Below are positions 45,073-56,963 of a DNA stretch of 64,000 bases, piece after piece. Location of the stretch: the NCBI RefSeq assembly GCF_030253575.1, contig NC_080557.1, forward strand, positions 6,009,001 to 6,073,000, given 5' to 3'. Position 1 is the first letter of the stretch. Each line of letters starts with the position of its first letter. A model generated the notes under the pieces. It searched no databases, was not told where the DNA came from, and was given only the letters and a program-made list of their open reading frames with translations. Both the position numbers and the translations under genes were made by a program. Source of the DNA: Rhododendron vialii. Its lineage: Eukaryota; Streptophyta; Magnoliopsida; Ericales; Ericaceae.

Positions 45073-47154
45073 CTAATCAACCATGTAAACTGGATCGATT
45101 AACTCCTCATCCGGCTCTCCAACCTCTAAAGTACCAAGAAACGGTTTAAGCTTTTGGCCATTAACTTTGAAAGATTTACCATTTAACGGATTCATAACAT
45201 CAACAGCACCATGAGGATAAACATGCTCAATAACATAAGGGCCAGCCCAACGAGAACGTAATTTACCGGGAAACAAATGAAGCTTAGAGTTGTATAGGAG
45301 TACCCTTTGTCCAACCTCAAACTTTTTCCGGTGAATTCGCTTGTCGTGGAAATCCTTGACTTTGGCTTTGTAAATGGCGGTGTTGTCATAAGCATCTCTC
45401 CGAATTTCTTCAAGCTCATTGAGTTGGAGCTTTCTGTGCGCTCCGGCGGCTGGTAAATGATAATTAAGTGTCTTGATTGCCCAATATGCTTTGTGCTCGA
45501 GCTCTACTAGAAGATGGCATGCTTTTCCAAAAACCAAACGATACGGCGAAGCTCCCAAAACAGTCTTGTATGCTGTGCGATAAGCCCAAAGTGCATCGGT
45601 CAAACGAAGACTCCAATCTTTCCGGTTCGGATTCACCGTCTTCTCCAAAATGTGTTTGATTTCCCTATTTGCCAACTCAGCTTGTCCATTCGTCTGAGGA
45701 TGATAAGCAGTGGAGACCTTGTGATTGATTCCATACTTCTTCATTAATGCCCCAAAAGCCCGATTGCAAAAATGAGTTCCTTGATCGCTTATGATTGCTC
45801 TCGGCATCCCAAAACGTGAAAGAATGTTGTCCTTGAGGAACTCCACCACTACCTTGGCATCATTGGTCCGTGTCGCAATGGCTTCTACCCATTTGGAAAC
45901 ATAATCAACCGCCAATAAGATGTACAAATTTCCGAAAGAAACGGGGAAAGGTCCCATGAAGTCTATGCCCCAGCAGTCAAAGATCTCAACCACCATAATG
46001 TTAGTCAATGGCATTTCGTCCCTCCGAGACACGCTTCCAAGCTTCTGACAACGTTCACAAGCTACACAGAAGTGATGAGCATCCCTATGCAGGGTTGGCC
46101 AATAAAATCCACATTGCAGCACTTTGGCAGAAGTTTTCTTAGAAGAGAAATGGCCCCCATAAGCTTCGGAATGACAAAACTCAAGAATTCTTCGTTGATC
46201 TGAATCTGGGACACAACGGCGCACTATTTGATCTTGGCAATACTTGAAAAGATAAGGGTCATCATAAGAGAACATTCGTACTTCATGAAGGAACCGACGA
46301 CGTTCTTGAGGAGACCAATGTGGCGGTAAGAGTCCCGTAGCCAAATAATTCACTATATCCGCAAACCATGGGGCACTCGAAACAGCAAACAATTGTTCAT
46401 CCGGAAATGTGTCCACGATAGGTAAGCTTGGAGTAGGGTCCTCAAACTGTAACCTTGATAAATGATCGGCTACCACATTCTCGACACCCTTTTTGTCCTT
46501 GATAGTCAAATTGAACTCTTGGAGAAGCAGGATCCATCTTATCAAACGAACTTTGGCATCTTGCTTGGTAAGTAGGTACTTGAGAGCTGAGTGGTCCGTA
46601 TACACAACAATAGGGGTGCCCCCAATAAGATAAGACCGGAATTTATCAAGAGCAAACACTACCGCAAGTAACTCTTTCTCCGTGGTAGTGTAATTCACTT
46701 GAGCATCATTCAAGGTCTTGCTTGCATAATGGATAACATACGGATGCTTGTCCTTCCTTTGCCCCAAAACAGCGCCTACAACATAGTCACTTGCATCACA
46801 CATAAGCTCAAACGGGAGGCTCCAATCCGGTGGTTGCACAATAGGCGGGGTGGTAAGACTAGCCTTCAACTTAACAAAAGCTTGCTCACACGCGGCGGTC
46901 CATTCAAACGGAACGTCTTTGACAAGAAGGTGGCACAAAGGTCGAGAGATAGCACTAAAGTCTTTGATGAACCGACGATAGAATCTAGCATGCCCGAGAA
47001 ATGAACGGATATCCTTCACGCATTTTGGAGTCGAGAGATTGGAAATAAGATCGATCTTTGCCTTATCTACCGCGATGCCATCCAACGATATAATATGCCC
47101 CAAGACAATCCCTTGAGTGACCATGAAGTGACACTTTTCCCAATTCAGAACCAA
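45073..47154 (-). pseudogene. Athila pol: RT end, RNase H, integrase
   Basis: A 693-codon open stretch separated from the upstream RT frame by one in-frame TAG at about 47161. RNase H shows [15 protein letters not shown] and [12 protein letters not shown]; the integrase zinc-binding part [11 protein letters not shown]; the catalytic core [16 protein letters not shown] and [10 protein letters not shown]. The domain itself looks whole, but it cannot be translated in frame with the active-site half of RT without readthrough. Confidence 0.9.
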
Positions 47155-47160
47155 ATTCTT

Positions 47161-48276
47161 CTATTCACATCTTGTTAGAACTTTCTCTAAATTAGCCAAG
47201 CATGAATCAAATGAATCGCCAAAAACAGAGAAATCATCCATAAAAACCTCTACTATCTTCTCAACCATATCACTAAAAATCCCCATCATGCATCGTGAAA
47301 AAGTCCCCGGAGCATTGCACAAACCGAAAGGCATACGACGATAAGCGAACGTTTCGAAGGGGCAAGTGAATGTCGTTTTCTCTTGATCCTCTAAAGCAAC
47401 TTCAATTTGATTGTAACCGGAATAACCATCTAAGAAACAATAGAATGCATGACCGGCTATCCTTTCCAAGATCTGATCAATGAATGGTAAGGGAAAGTGA
47501 TCCTTTCTGGTACTTGCGTTGAGCTTGCGATAATCGATACAAACTCTCCATCCAGTCTGAACTCGAGTAGGTACGAGCTCATTCTCCTCATTTCGCACAA
47601 CTGTAACTCCGGATTTCTTTGGTACAACTTGAATTGGGCTCACCCATTTACTATCAGCGATAGGATAAATGATTCCAACATCCAAGAGCTTTAAAACTTC
47701 AGCACGAACTACATCCTTCATGATCGGGTTCAAACGCCGTTGAGGTTGACGAGACAGCTGGACATTATCCTCCAAAGCAATATGATGCGAGCAAAGAGTA
47801 GCATCAATCCCTTTGATATCAGCAATTGTCCATCCTATAGCCTTCATGTGCCGCCTTAGAGAATTGATCAACTTCATCTCTTGGAGATTCCCAAGAGAGG
47901 AGGAAATAACCACAGGATAAGTCTCGTTATCTCCAAGAAAAACGTACTTCAAAGTATCAAGAAGGGGCTTCAACTCCAATTTTGGTGGCTCAACACTAGA
48001 TGGGAGAACCTTCTTCTCAATTGGTGGAAGCTCCTCAAACACTTCAAACTTTGGAGTCCAAGAATTTATAGCGCAAGCTTCATCTTCCTCTCCAAGCAAT
48101 GAGCTCAAATAACTCACTTCAGAAGACTCAAGAAATTCATCCTTTTCAGTCGTAAGAGCAACTTCCAAAGGATCACTGAAAAGCAATTCATCCACGTGTT
48201 CTTCTACAAGAGTATCGATAAGGCTCACTTCATTCACGTACTTCATCTCCCATTTGGCTACCCACATTAAAAACAT
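47161..48276 (-). pseudogene. Athila pol: reverse transcriptase N-terminal half
   Basis: This open stretch contains [34 protein letters not shown] and the active site VFMDDFSVFG. It ends at a TAG just after LANLEKVLTRCE. At its 5' edge it overlaps the protease frame in another reading frame, so a small insertion or deletion near 48,235-48,245 caused a frameshift. Confidence 0.88.
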
Positions 48277-49213
48277 TGACCTCCATCTTCATGTTACCGA
48301 AGGTCATATTGAGGAGTCCATTTCGACAATTAATAACTGCATCCGCCGTGGCTAAGAAGGGTCTTCCAAGAATCACCGGAGTAGAAGCAGCAGAAGAGTC
48401 GATCGGATTGGTATCGAGAATCACAAAATCCACCGGATAAACGAATTGGCCAACTTGCACTAAAACATCTTCTACTACTCCCCTCGGTGTACGAACGCTT
48501 CGATCGGCTAATTGGAGAGTGACACGGGTAGGCTTCATCTCCCCCAACCCAAGTTCTTGATAAACAGAAAACGGAAGCAGGTTAACACTTGCACCAAGAT
48601 CAAGTAAAGCTTGTTCGATACGCTTCTCTCCAATGGTTACAGCGATAGTAGGGCTCCCCGGATCCTTGTACTTTGGCGCGATATTCGTTTGGATGATAGA
48701 ACTCACTTGCTCAGTAAGGAATATCTTCTTTTGAACATTAAGCTTGCGCTTCCGGGTACACAAATCTTTAAGAAACTTGGCATATGACGGAATCTGCTTA
48801 ATTGCATCCATAAGAGGAATGTTAATCTTCACTTGATTGAACAACTCATGCAACTCCTCATTCAAATTTGGTTTCGCCAAAGCCCTTAAACGACTAGGAA
48901 ACGGTGCCGGTGTTGGAATAACTCGAGGATCCGGTACACTTTGTTCCTTCGCTTTGCCTTTATCCTTTCCTTCTTCTTCAACAAGAGTCTCCTTACTTGC
49001 TTCCTTGGGAGATTCCCCAAAGATTGGAATTGAACGTTCGTTAGGAGGAGGCAAGTAAGATGGTTCCGGAGGCATCACCACTTGGTTATCAACTATCTTC
49101 CCACTCCGAAGAGAAATAATAGCCTTTGCTTGCTCGGGGAAAGTCACCGAAGAGCTAGCAAAGTGAAGACCTTGAGAAGTAGGATTGGAATTCGGTTGCG
49201 GATTAGGTTGAGG
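48230..49213 (-). pseudogene. Athila protease region
   Basis: This follows gag in the same frame after one TAA. It contains the aspartic protease motif LLDLGASVNLLP and VILGRPFLATADAVINC. The frame closes at 48230 shortly after VNVFNVGSQMGDE because of the frameshift described for the RT part. Confidence 0.85.
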
Positions 49214-50557
49214 TTAAGTAGGAAACTTCCCTTTCTCCTGTTGTAACAAACCCACCGTAGTTGTCAACTTGCCCAACTGGTTTCTGATGTCATTCATCAT
49301 TTGAGTTTGTTGCTCATTGATAGCTGTTTGGCCTTGCAAGAGAGCACTAAATTGATCTTCCCAAGAACGCTTTGGTGGTTGTTGGTGGAACTGAGCAGGT
49401 TGTTGTTGAAATTGGTTCGCATGTGGGAACGAAGCAGAAGGAGCAAAACCAGGCGGACCTTGAGCTTGAGGGAAATGGAAAGCATTCTGAGGTTGCTTCC
49501 AAGGCAATTGAGGAGCGGGCGGTGGAGCTTGAGAAGAACCCCCCTCATTAGATTGATTCCAACGGAAAGCTGGATGTTGTCTTGTCCCCGAATTATAAGA
49601 TTGAGAATAAGGGTCAAAGCGTTGGACAGCTTGTACTTCTTTTGGAGCAATCCCATTAATCACATTTTTCAAAGCAGGAACATTGGGGCACGCTTCTGTA
49701 GAATGGCCCACAATCTCACAAATAACACACACTTCTTCCACTTGGCGCACTACTTTCACTTCTTGAGATTGAGCACTCTTAAGCTCCAATTTGTCAAGTT
49801 TCCGAGCAATCTCCTCCAAACGAGTTTCAAAAGCTGTATGCTCTGCAATAGAGAACTTACCTGAACCTGTAGGACCTTGATTGAACATTGCTCTATCTCC
49901 CGGATCTGCAAACTGCCAAGACTGAGTCTTCTCAGCTAGTGACTCATAGTAATCCCATGCATCCTCCGGTGTCTTCCCCATAAAATCACCGCCACCCATA
50001 GTATCCAGAAGCTGTTTACTCTCTTGAGAACACCCTGTGTAGAAATAGTTGACTCTGAGATACAACGGAAGGTTGTGATGAGGAACCGACATAAGCAAGT
50101 CCTTGTAACGCTCCCAATACTTGTGGTAAGTCTCTCCATCCCTTTGCTTGAAACATTGAATCTGATCGATAAGTAATTTTGTCCTGCTGGCCGGAAAGAA
50201 CTTAGTAGTGAAAGCATCCTGAACTTCTCCCCAGTTGCGCAAAGATTGTGCCTTCAAAGAATTGAACCATTGTTTTGCTTTGTCTTTGAGAGTGAATGGG
50301 AACAACTTCAGACGAGCTTGATCAAGTTGCCCCGGAACTGTAACAAACGAGTGCAGAATATTCTCGAACTCCCGGATATGCAAATACGGATCCTCCAATT
50401 CTCTCCCCCGAAACTCTGGAATAATACGAAGATACTCAGCCTTGAATTCAAATGTATTCCCAGCGGTTGGAATCGGAATAACGATAGGAGATACTTGAGG
50501 AGCCCGTTCTGGATTCAGATAATCGCGCAAAGTACGAACTGGAACTTCTTCGGCCAT
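49214..50557 (-). CDS. Athila gag
   Basis: Capsid protein of 447 codons from the likely start at 50557 (MAEEVPVRTLRDYLN); the frame is open for 46 more codons upstream. The capsid core includes FPFTLKDKAKQWFNSL and FFPASRTKLLIDQI; a single CCHC zinc knuckle CVICEIVGHSTEAC follows, then a Q/P-rich tail. It ends in TAA, after which the same frame continues directly into protease. This may be a loss-of-function C-to-T change or a natural gag-pol boundary needing readthrough; the sequence cannot decide. Confidence 0.88.
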   Translation of the reverse strand: MAEEVPVRTLRDYLNPERAPQVSPIVIPIPTAGNTFEFKAEYLRIIPEFRGRELEDPYLHIREFENILHSFVTVPGQLDQARLKLFPFTLKDKAKQWFNSLKAQSLRNWGEVQDAFTTKFFPASRTKLLIDQIQCFKQRDGETYHKYWERYKDLLMSVPHHNLPLYLRVNYFYTGCSQESKQLLDTMGGGDFMGKTPEDAWDYYESLAEKTQSWQFADPGDRAMFNQGPTGSGKFSIAEHTAFETRLEEIARKLDKLELKSAQSQEVKVVRQVEEVCVICEIVGHSTEACPNVPALKNVINGIAPKEVQAVQRFDPYSQSYNSGTRQHPAFRWNQSNEGGSSQAPPPAPQLPWKQPQNAFHFPQAQGPPGFAPSASFPHANQFQQQPAQFHQQPPKRSWEDQFSALLQGQTAINEQQTQMMNDIRNQLGKLTTTVGLLQQEKGKFPT

Positions 50558-51026
50558 TGGGCCTTTGCAATTGCGATTTAATTTGCGAGGCGGAGAGTGG
50601 GCAGGATACGCCCTGGCAATGCTACGGATTCTTCGCGGTGAAGAAGAACGATGAAGCCGATTTGAAATTGGGCTCCGGTAAACACGCATACACAAGCAAA
50701 TATACTAACTAACTACCAACAAAAGGGGCCATCCCGCCACCTCAACTCAACAAACAGAATATGCGAGGGGTTATGCCACCACCTCGGCTAAGCGATGCAA
50801 TCAAATTTAAGCTAACTAACTAAATTAATTATGCTAAACTAACTAAGAAACAAATTCAATATTTAGCCTGGCTTCGTTACACCTCAAGTTTAGATGAACT
50901 AGGTTAGAGGTATCCACCAAACTAAATACGAACTACTAACACATAAACTATTAAACTACTACTACTAGACGAAAGCGGGATACTTACAGTGGTTTGTCGA
51001 ACCTCCAAGAAAGCCATAATAAGAAA

Positions 51027-51044
51027 TCCCCGGCAACGGCGCCA
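51027..51044 (-). other. Primer-binding site (tRNA-Asp), Athila
   Basis: TGGCGCCGTTGCCGGGGA on the minus strand, four bases inside the 5' LTR. It matches the tRNA-Asp primer usual in Athila/Tat elements. Confidence 0.9.
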
Positions 51045-51048
51045 AAAA

Positions 51049-52525
51049 TGCTTCTGTTCGCTCCGATGTAATGGAATAACGCCCCAAGCGTAGGGCCTAA
51101 AACGTCTGTTGAAGCATAATAAACCGGAAATCCGGGATCGTACCCAAGGGAATAATTATATGGCTTGCTCGGATTTGTAGATGGAAGTACGGGCTTTCGG
51201 CTTTAAGACAGCCAACTTTGTTTTACTTTAACGGTGGTAATAAAAGGGCTAAATTAAAAGGAAATTAACTAGAGAAAAGATAGGTTAGGTCTAGGAATTA
51301 TTAACACCCAAGACCCGAGCTAAATCACACTCGTCACCCAATTACACAATTCAAGATACTCGGTTAAAGTTCTCAAATCGGAAAATAAAATAATTTGAGA
51401 ATCAAGCTAGCTCTAGAATTCATTTGGCAAATACCTCGTGCGAAAGAGCTCTAAGCATCATGTGTGGTGGGTAGGCGAAGCTCCCACCTACACATGATCA
51501 AAGAGGTTAACACCTCGGTGATTTGACAAACAAATCCGAACCCCACATCAATTTTCAAATCAAAGTTTAAAGCTTTATTGGGTGCAAAATGCAATTTTCG
51601 CCCGAGCCATGAGATGCTAATCATCCCATGACCTAACCCTTGAAACTACTCACTCATATCTAGAGAGATAAAAGCAAGTGAAAAACTACTTGACATAATT
51701 GAAATAACAAGACTAGAAGAAAATTAGAGATTAAGATAGATCGGGAGAAGATAAACAACTTTAATAAAGGAGACAATAACAAAAAGTAACAACTAAGGGC
51801 AGAAAATTAAAAGTTAAGAGCTGGAAAAATGAAGAACAACAAGAACACTCAAGAACAATTTGAATCTAGATCTAGATCTAAAAATTAGGTAAGCAAATCT
51901 AAGTCTACCCACTTTTTTAAAACAATGAAATAAGCTTTTATACTTCTAAGCTCCGCGCCTGGAATATTCCCTAGATGCTCCGAAAATCCCATGCTAAGCC
52001 CCTCGGCATCGATGGCAACGGCCTTAGCATGCCCTGCTATGGGGCTCGGCATTGATGTAAATAATTGGAGTCCATCGATGCCGAGGTCGTTAACGGCCTA
52101 AACAATTAAGCTGCTCGGCAGCGATGTAACATGGATCTCTCCATCGATGCCGAGGGGGATAAGAGTCTTGATCACTAAGCGGCTCGGCATTGATGGGACT
52201 TATCGCTTGACATCGATGCCGAGGTCGTTAACTCGTCGCTTGGCTGCCTCTCTCTGCCTCTTGCTCGGGCAAGTCTTGTTTTGCTCGGGCGAAACTTCTT
52301 CTGCCTTGGCCATTTCTGGTTCTGCTCGGGCGAAACAACTTCTGCTCGGGCTGTTTCCACCTTGACATGCCTTAGGCCTCAAAGACTCCTTTATTTGGCG
52401 ATTTATCTACAAAACATAACCAAAGCACTATACGAGCAAACACGTTAATAATAACTAATAAGTAATTAAATTAGACTAAAACTAGATACTAGCGCACCCT
52501 TTATTACATTCTCGGGTGCTTATCA
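51049..52525 (-). repeat. 5' LTR of Athila
   Basis: Same length as the 3' LTR, about nine substitutions. Palindrome array at 52002-52224 and TATA at 51935-51942 (minus strand). Confidence 0.95.
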
Positions 52526-52673
52526 TGTATAGAGTACTCTCTTTGTATAAAACACAAAATGAACAATTCAAAATTTATGTCTACGATTTAGAAGTTTTTT
52601 CCATTTGTTGGGAAATATAAATATGGCTGAGCATTATGGTCATCATTGTGGCACTTTTGGAACAGAAGAAATC

Positions 52674-53064
52674 CTAGCCGTACCGACCAATTTCAAACCG
52701 AAACCGTACCGACGGCCGCTCCGGGCTGTCTCCGGCCACCGGACGGCCGATCCGAGCCGTTCAAAAATTCTAAAAAAAAAAAACCGAGTGGCCCTACGCG
52801 GGAATAAACGGCATCCGATGTGTGTAGGGTGGTTAGATCGAGTACCCTATTTTTCGTGTATACTCGTGTATATATGTATACGCGAAAAATAGGGTACTCG
52901 ATCTAACCACCCTACACACATCGGATGCCGTTTATTCTCGCGTAGGGCCACTCGGTTTTTTTTTTTAGAATTTTTGAACGGCTTGGATCGGCCGTCCGGT
53001 GGCCGGAGACAGCCCGGAGCGGCCGTCGGTACGGTTTCGGTTTGAAATTGGTCGGTACGGCTAG
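52674..53064. mobile_element. 391-bp near-perfect palindrome (foldback element)
   Basis: Arms of about 190 bp, more than 97% complementary by eye (about four differences), start ctagccgtaccgacc and meet in a short A/T loop near 52868. The arms are GC-rich, unlike the surroundings. The possible target duplication is TA or CTAG, which cannot be told apart because CTAG is itself palindromic. No transposase; reading frames here are symmetrical artefacts. Confidence 0.85.
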
Positions 53065-54406
53065 CACTTCTCCTTTTGGAAACATACAACTATCAAAGTG
53101 CCAAAGTTTTATTTTTGAAATGTTGAAGTTTGCATTTATATCTAACATAAGACCTTTGTGAAGTGCATAAGTACTACAAATTTCATGAGAAAGAAAACTC
53201 CTTTTGACAAACTCCAAGGGTTCAAGTTTTGGTGTATGTTTCATAGCCTTTTTAAGCTTCGTATACAATTTTGCCACTTTTTAGTTTTTGGATTGAGGTT
53301 TGCGCAAAGAAACCTGACGATGAATCATAAATTGGAAAGTTGGGATTCATTGAACTATTGGGTGTTTTTTTTATTTCAGTTGGTGTTAATTTATTTTTCC
53401 CTCCCTTGAACAATAATGAATTTTTGTTTACTGAATTGCATTTTGCATTTATTCTATGGAACTGTTAAATGCATTTATGCTTTTGAACTGTTGTAGCATC
53501 ATTTTCATTTATGTTAATGATGTGGTATATAATTTTGGGCTATGAAACTGTTGTAGGTTTTTGCTCCTTCCTTTTGGACCTCATTGTCCATTCACATGTG
53601 CTGACACGTTTTTATCATTTATTGCAGCTTGTGTTAGCTTTTTTCTTGTGACTTGTGTCCATATGAAAGAAAGATCTAGAGCAATCTCTTATATGATTTT
53701 GCTGATTTTAGGCACCTTTCTAATTTGCAGTTTATCATCTATATAGATCCTTTCATGAGATGAAGTGCAAACAATAAAAGGAAAAAAAGTGCGTGGATTT
53801 GAAGAGTGCATATAATCTCTGACTTGACTTATCGGATAGTGGTCTCTCCATTCCGTAAAAATCATATCATGGTTATCTCCATTCCGTAAACCATTATGGT
53901 CAGTAGAGTCTATGCGAAATTACAGTGTATTAAGGTGCAATTAAATTATTTGAATGTTTTGTTTGTTGGTGAAGACATGTTCTGTTTGTCGACTTTTTGT
54001 TTCCTGCTATTTTCCCTATTATCGTAATCATTTAGTATGTTTACAATTGTCACTATGCAAGGAGAACACTGGTTCAGTAACCATGAGACATGCTAGCTTT
54101 TAGGGGTCAAATGCGATGATAGCCACTTTGTGCTTTATTTTTTTTTCTTTCTCTTGAAAGATCTCGCAAAAGGTTATTATGGCTTTTTTAAGCTTTAGAT
54201 TCAATGTGACTACAAATTAGAAATTCACTGATTATACATATTTTTCTTGTCGTCTGTTTTTTTGACTCAGAAGAAGGATACAACAGAAACCAAGTCTCTT
54301 CGCCTCAGTAATTCTACATGTAATTGGGGGTACGGTTGATTGTTATGATGGACATAGTGGTTCAACCCAATAGAATTATTCTGGTATGTGGAGAAATTGC
54401 AAATTG
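53065..54406. other. AT-rich sequence, perhaps decayed gene introns
   Basis: This lies between the foldback element and LINE 2. The last ~100 bp before the LINE (around HR/NRIILVC near 54,360) may be more of the cytochrome b561 relic, but this is weak. Otherwise nothing recognisable. Confidence 0.35.
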
Positions 54407-54420
54407 AACACTGGTTCATT

Positions 54421-56246
54421 TGCTGATGATCGTTAGAGCAAGAATTGGGTTGAATGGGGCCAACCGGATTGCTGTTTCTCACCTTCAATTTGATGATGAT
54501 ACGATTATTTTTTGCATGAATGATAGGGAGGAGTTGGCAAACATCAAAAGAATTCTCCGCTGCTTCCAACTCATGTCGGGTCTAAAGATAAACTTTTCCA
54601 AAAGTTCTTTGTGTGGTATTAAGGTGAACCATCAGATTGTAACATCCCTGAGCAGGATTATGGGATGCAAAGTTGACCACTTGCCAATCAAATACTTAGG
54701 CCTACCGTTGGGTGCTAATCCGAACAGAATCAAAACGTGGGATCCAGTGGTGGAAAGAACGGAGAAAAGGCTTAGTGCCTGGCGTAGGAGATTCAACACT
54801 ACAGGGGGTAGACTCACTCTCATGAATTCTTCTCTTAGCAGCCTGCCTATTTACTTCTTGTCCATATTCAAAATGCCGGTATCAGTTGTAAAGGTGATAG
54901 AAAAGATCCAGCGACAAATTTGCTGGGGTGATTCGGTGGAAAAGAGAAAGATCCACTTGGTGAAATGGGATATGATCACCAAAAAGAAAAGAGTTTGGAG
55001 GGCTAGGGGTAAAGAATTTGATGATCCAAAACCTTGCTCTTCTGGCCAAGTGGTGGTCGCGTTTTAGCAAGGATCGAGATTCATTGTGGGTGAGGGTAAT
55101 CAAAAGCAAGTACAATTTGGAGCAACGATCCTGGTTACCTTCCTTGCCATTTTCTGGTAAGGTCTCAAACTTGTGGAGAGATATTTGTTCGGTAGGGGAT
55201 ACCTCCTTAGGCATCGGTTCCATTATTCAAGAGGTGTTTAGGTTGGTGGTTCAATACGGCCAAGAGATATCCTTCTGGAATCAAGTTTGGCTAGGGGACT
55301 CAACTCTTAAGGAGGAGTTTCCTCACCTTTACCTAATCTCTACTAAAAAAGAAATGCTGATCAGTGAATTAAAAGATGCAAGTGGTGCTGGAAGGTGGAA
55401 TATTCTTTTCAAGAGAAGGCTACGGGTATGGGAAGATCACCAATATGAAGACTTGCTTCTGAAATTACAGGGTAGTTGGATCAATCAAAACGGGATGAGT
55501 TAAGTAGGAAATGGGCTTCTGACAATTGTTTTTCAGGGAAATTAGTCTATCATAAATGGGAGCAATTGGGCTTCGCTAGCAACTGGGTTTTGGGATCGAT
55601 TTGGAAGACTTTTTTTCGTGGTTGGATCTTCAGGATAGAGTGCATGGCTTCAAGAATGGTACTTCTCTATATAAACTTGATTACTGAGGGACAATCGGCT
55701 CTGTGCCCTCGCTGCTCATTACACTTGGAATTGCCTGAGCACCTATTCTTACATTGCCAATTTTTTTGGGACGTTTGGTCTTTGATATTGGATTGGTGGC
55801 ATGTCCAGTGGGTGTGCCCTGCCTCCCTATTAGATTTGTTTACTTGGTGGCTCAGTATGGGTTTTAAAAATCTGGAGAAGTTTTTATGGGAAACAACCTT
55901 CCATGCCACGACTTGGTTGTTATGGTTGGTAAGGAATGATATTGTATTCAACAATGCATCATGGCGGGTGGAGGATCTTGGGGAGTTAATTAAAATCAGG
56001 GTAGCAATGTGGGTTAAGGTGACGTTTGATATTAAGGTACACTCGGTGGAGGATTTTAAGGGTTATCTTGATAGCATGAGGAAGGTCAAAGTGTAATTGT
56101 TTTTATGTGGTTTTTGCGGTTCAACTTTTGGTTGGACGGTTTCTTTGTTTTTCTCTTTGTTCTAAGCTTGTGTGCTTAGTGAGTTTTCCACTCAATGTAC
56201 CCCTTTCGAGTTAATAAAATCTTCTTTTGCCGAGCAAAAAAAAAAA
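54421..56246 (+). mobile_element. L1-type LINE copy 2, 5'-truncated, mutated
   Basis: A 1.83-kb insertion ending gccgagc + poly-A, flanked by the 14-bp duplication aacactggttcatt (54407-54420 and 56247-56260). Coding similarity to the LINE at 21.4-32.9 kb is clear (RIKTWDPVVE, KYLGLPLGANPN, FHATTWLLWLVRND). The truncation starts just before the RT active site, which reads FDDD instead of FADD. At least two frameshifts (about 55,020-55,070 and 55,480-55,500) break the frame. It is dead on arrival and unable to move. Confidence 0.93.
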
Positions 56247-56263
56247 AACACTGGTTCATTCAT

Positions 56264-56529
56264 GCCTTTTTGAGGCCAGTCAAAGACCACAAGTATATAT
56301 TAATATCTTTGGAATTGGTTTCAACTTTCAACATCTTACAAGATACACAGTTTTCCTCTTGAGCTTCACCAACATATGGGGAGGCTTCAACATTCTAAAG
56401 CCTACAAATGCTTGGATTATTGTGTATGGTGTTGTTCCTATCTCCGGGGCAATGATCGATATTGTCTACAACCATATTAAAACTTTGGAACAAATTCACA
56501 TGACATGGAAATATGAATGGAGCAAATGA
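56264..56529 (+). pseudogene. Cytochrome b561 domain fragment
   Basis: Directly after the LINE the plus strand encodes AFLRPVKDHKY in one frame, then, shifted by one base, FNFQHLTRYTVFLLSFTNIW and GGFNILKP...W..VYGVVPISGAM. This follows the plant cytochrome b561 order (FLRP.KDHKYR.YWN.YHH..GY....LSI.NIF.GF.IL.P...W...Y). A haem-ligand-type His survives (QHLTRY), but the frameshift and the LINE upstream make it a pseudogene piece. Parents could be DOMON-b561 or ferrireductase-like proteins. Confidence 0.6.
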
Positions 56530-56927
56530 AGAGTAGATCATTCAACTTTCCTATAGGTTTTTTCTTTTTCCCTCGGGACTTTCCTATAGGGTGTTTGGCA
56601 ATGTTTATGCGTAAATAAGTATACGTAATTTAAAATTAGTTCTTCTAAGGTGAATTTCTACTGTTTGGTTTGGAAGACAGGGTCTTGTGTAGGTTTATGT
56701 GATAGGTGTTTTATCGTCTATATTATTTGAGAATGGAAGATCTGATACACAAGTATTGATTAAGCAAGGGAATAAAGAATGATTGGTGGACGGGGCAAAG
56801 AAGACCATGGCGGCCAACATAGATACCCACACTGTAGTATGGTCAGGGAAAATCAAGTAGAAACGCTTTGCATACTGTTGAATGTAAGTCCAACGTGAGT
56901 TAATAAGCTTCACTCACAAATTGATTG

Positions 56928-56963
<36 letters not shown>

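Larger units (their letters stand above)
38857..52525 (-). mobile_element. Athila-type Ty3/gypsy retrotransposon, full length, coding-defective
   Basis: A 13,669-bp element. LTRs 38857-40333 and 51049-52525 are both 1,477 bp, begin TGCTTCTG and end CTTATCA; the target duplication is TGTAT (38852-38856 and 52526-52530). I count about nine base differences between the LTRs (about 0.6%). A tRNA-Asp primer-binding site, large interior, gag-pol and an extra ORF 3' of pol identify the Athila lineage. Pol is broken by two in-frame stops and one frameshift, so it is not autonomous now. Confidence 0.95.

Noticed and set aside
38857..52525. Ogre/Tat or Retand assignment for the 13.7-kb element
   Set aside because: No second (archaeal-type) RNase H, extra ORF lies 3' of pol and the LTR is 1.5 kb, all of which fit Athila better.
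52605..53277. Frames of 80-121 codons across the 391-bp palindrome
   Set aside because: They are mirror images of each other produced by the inverted repeat, with no domain.
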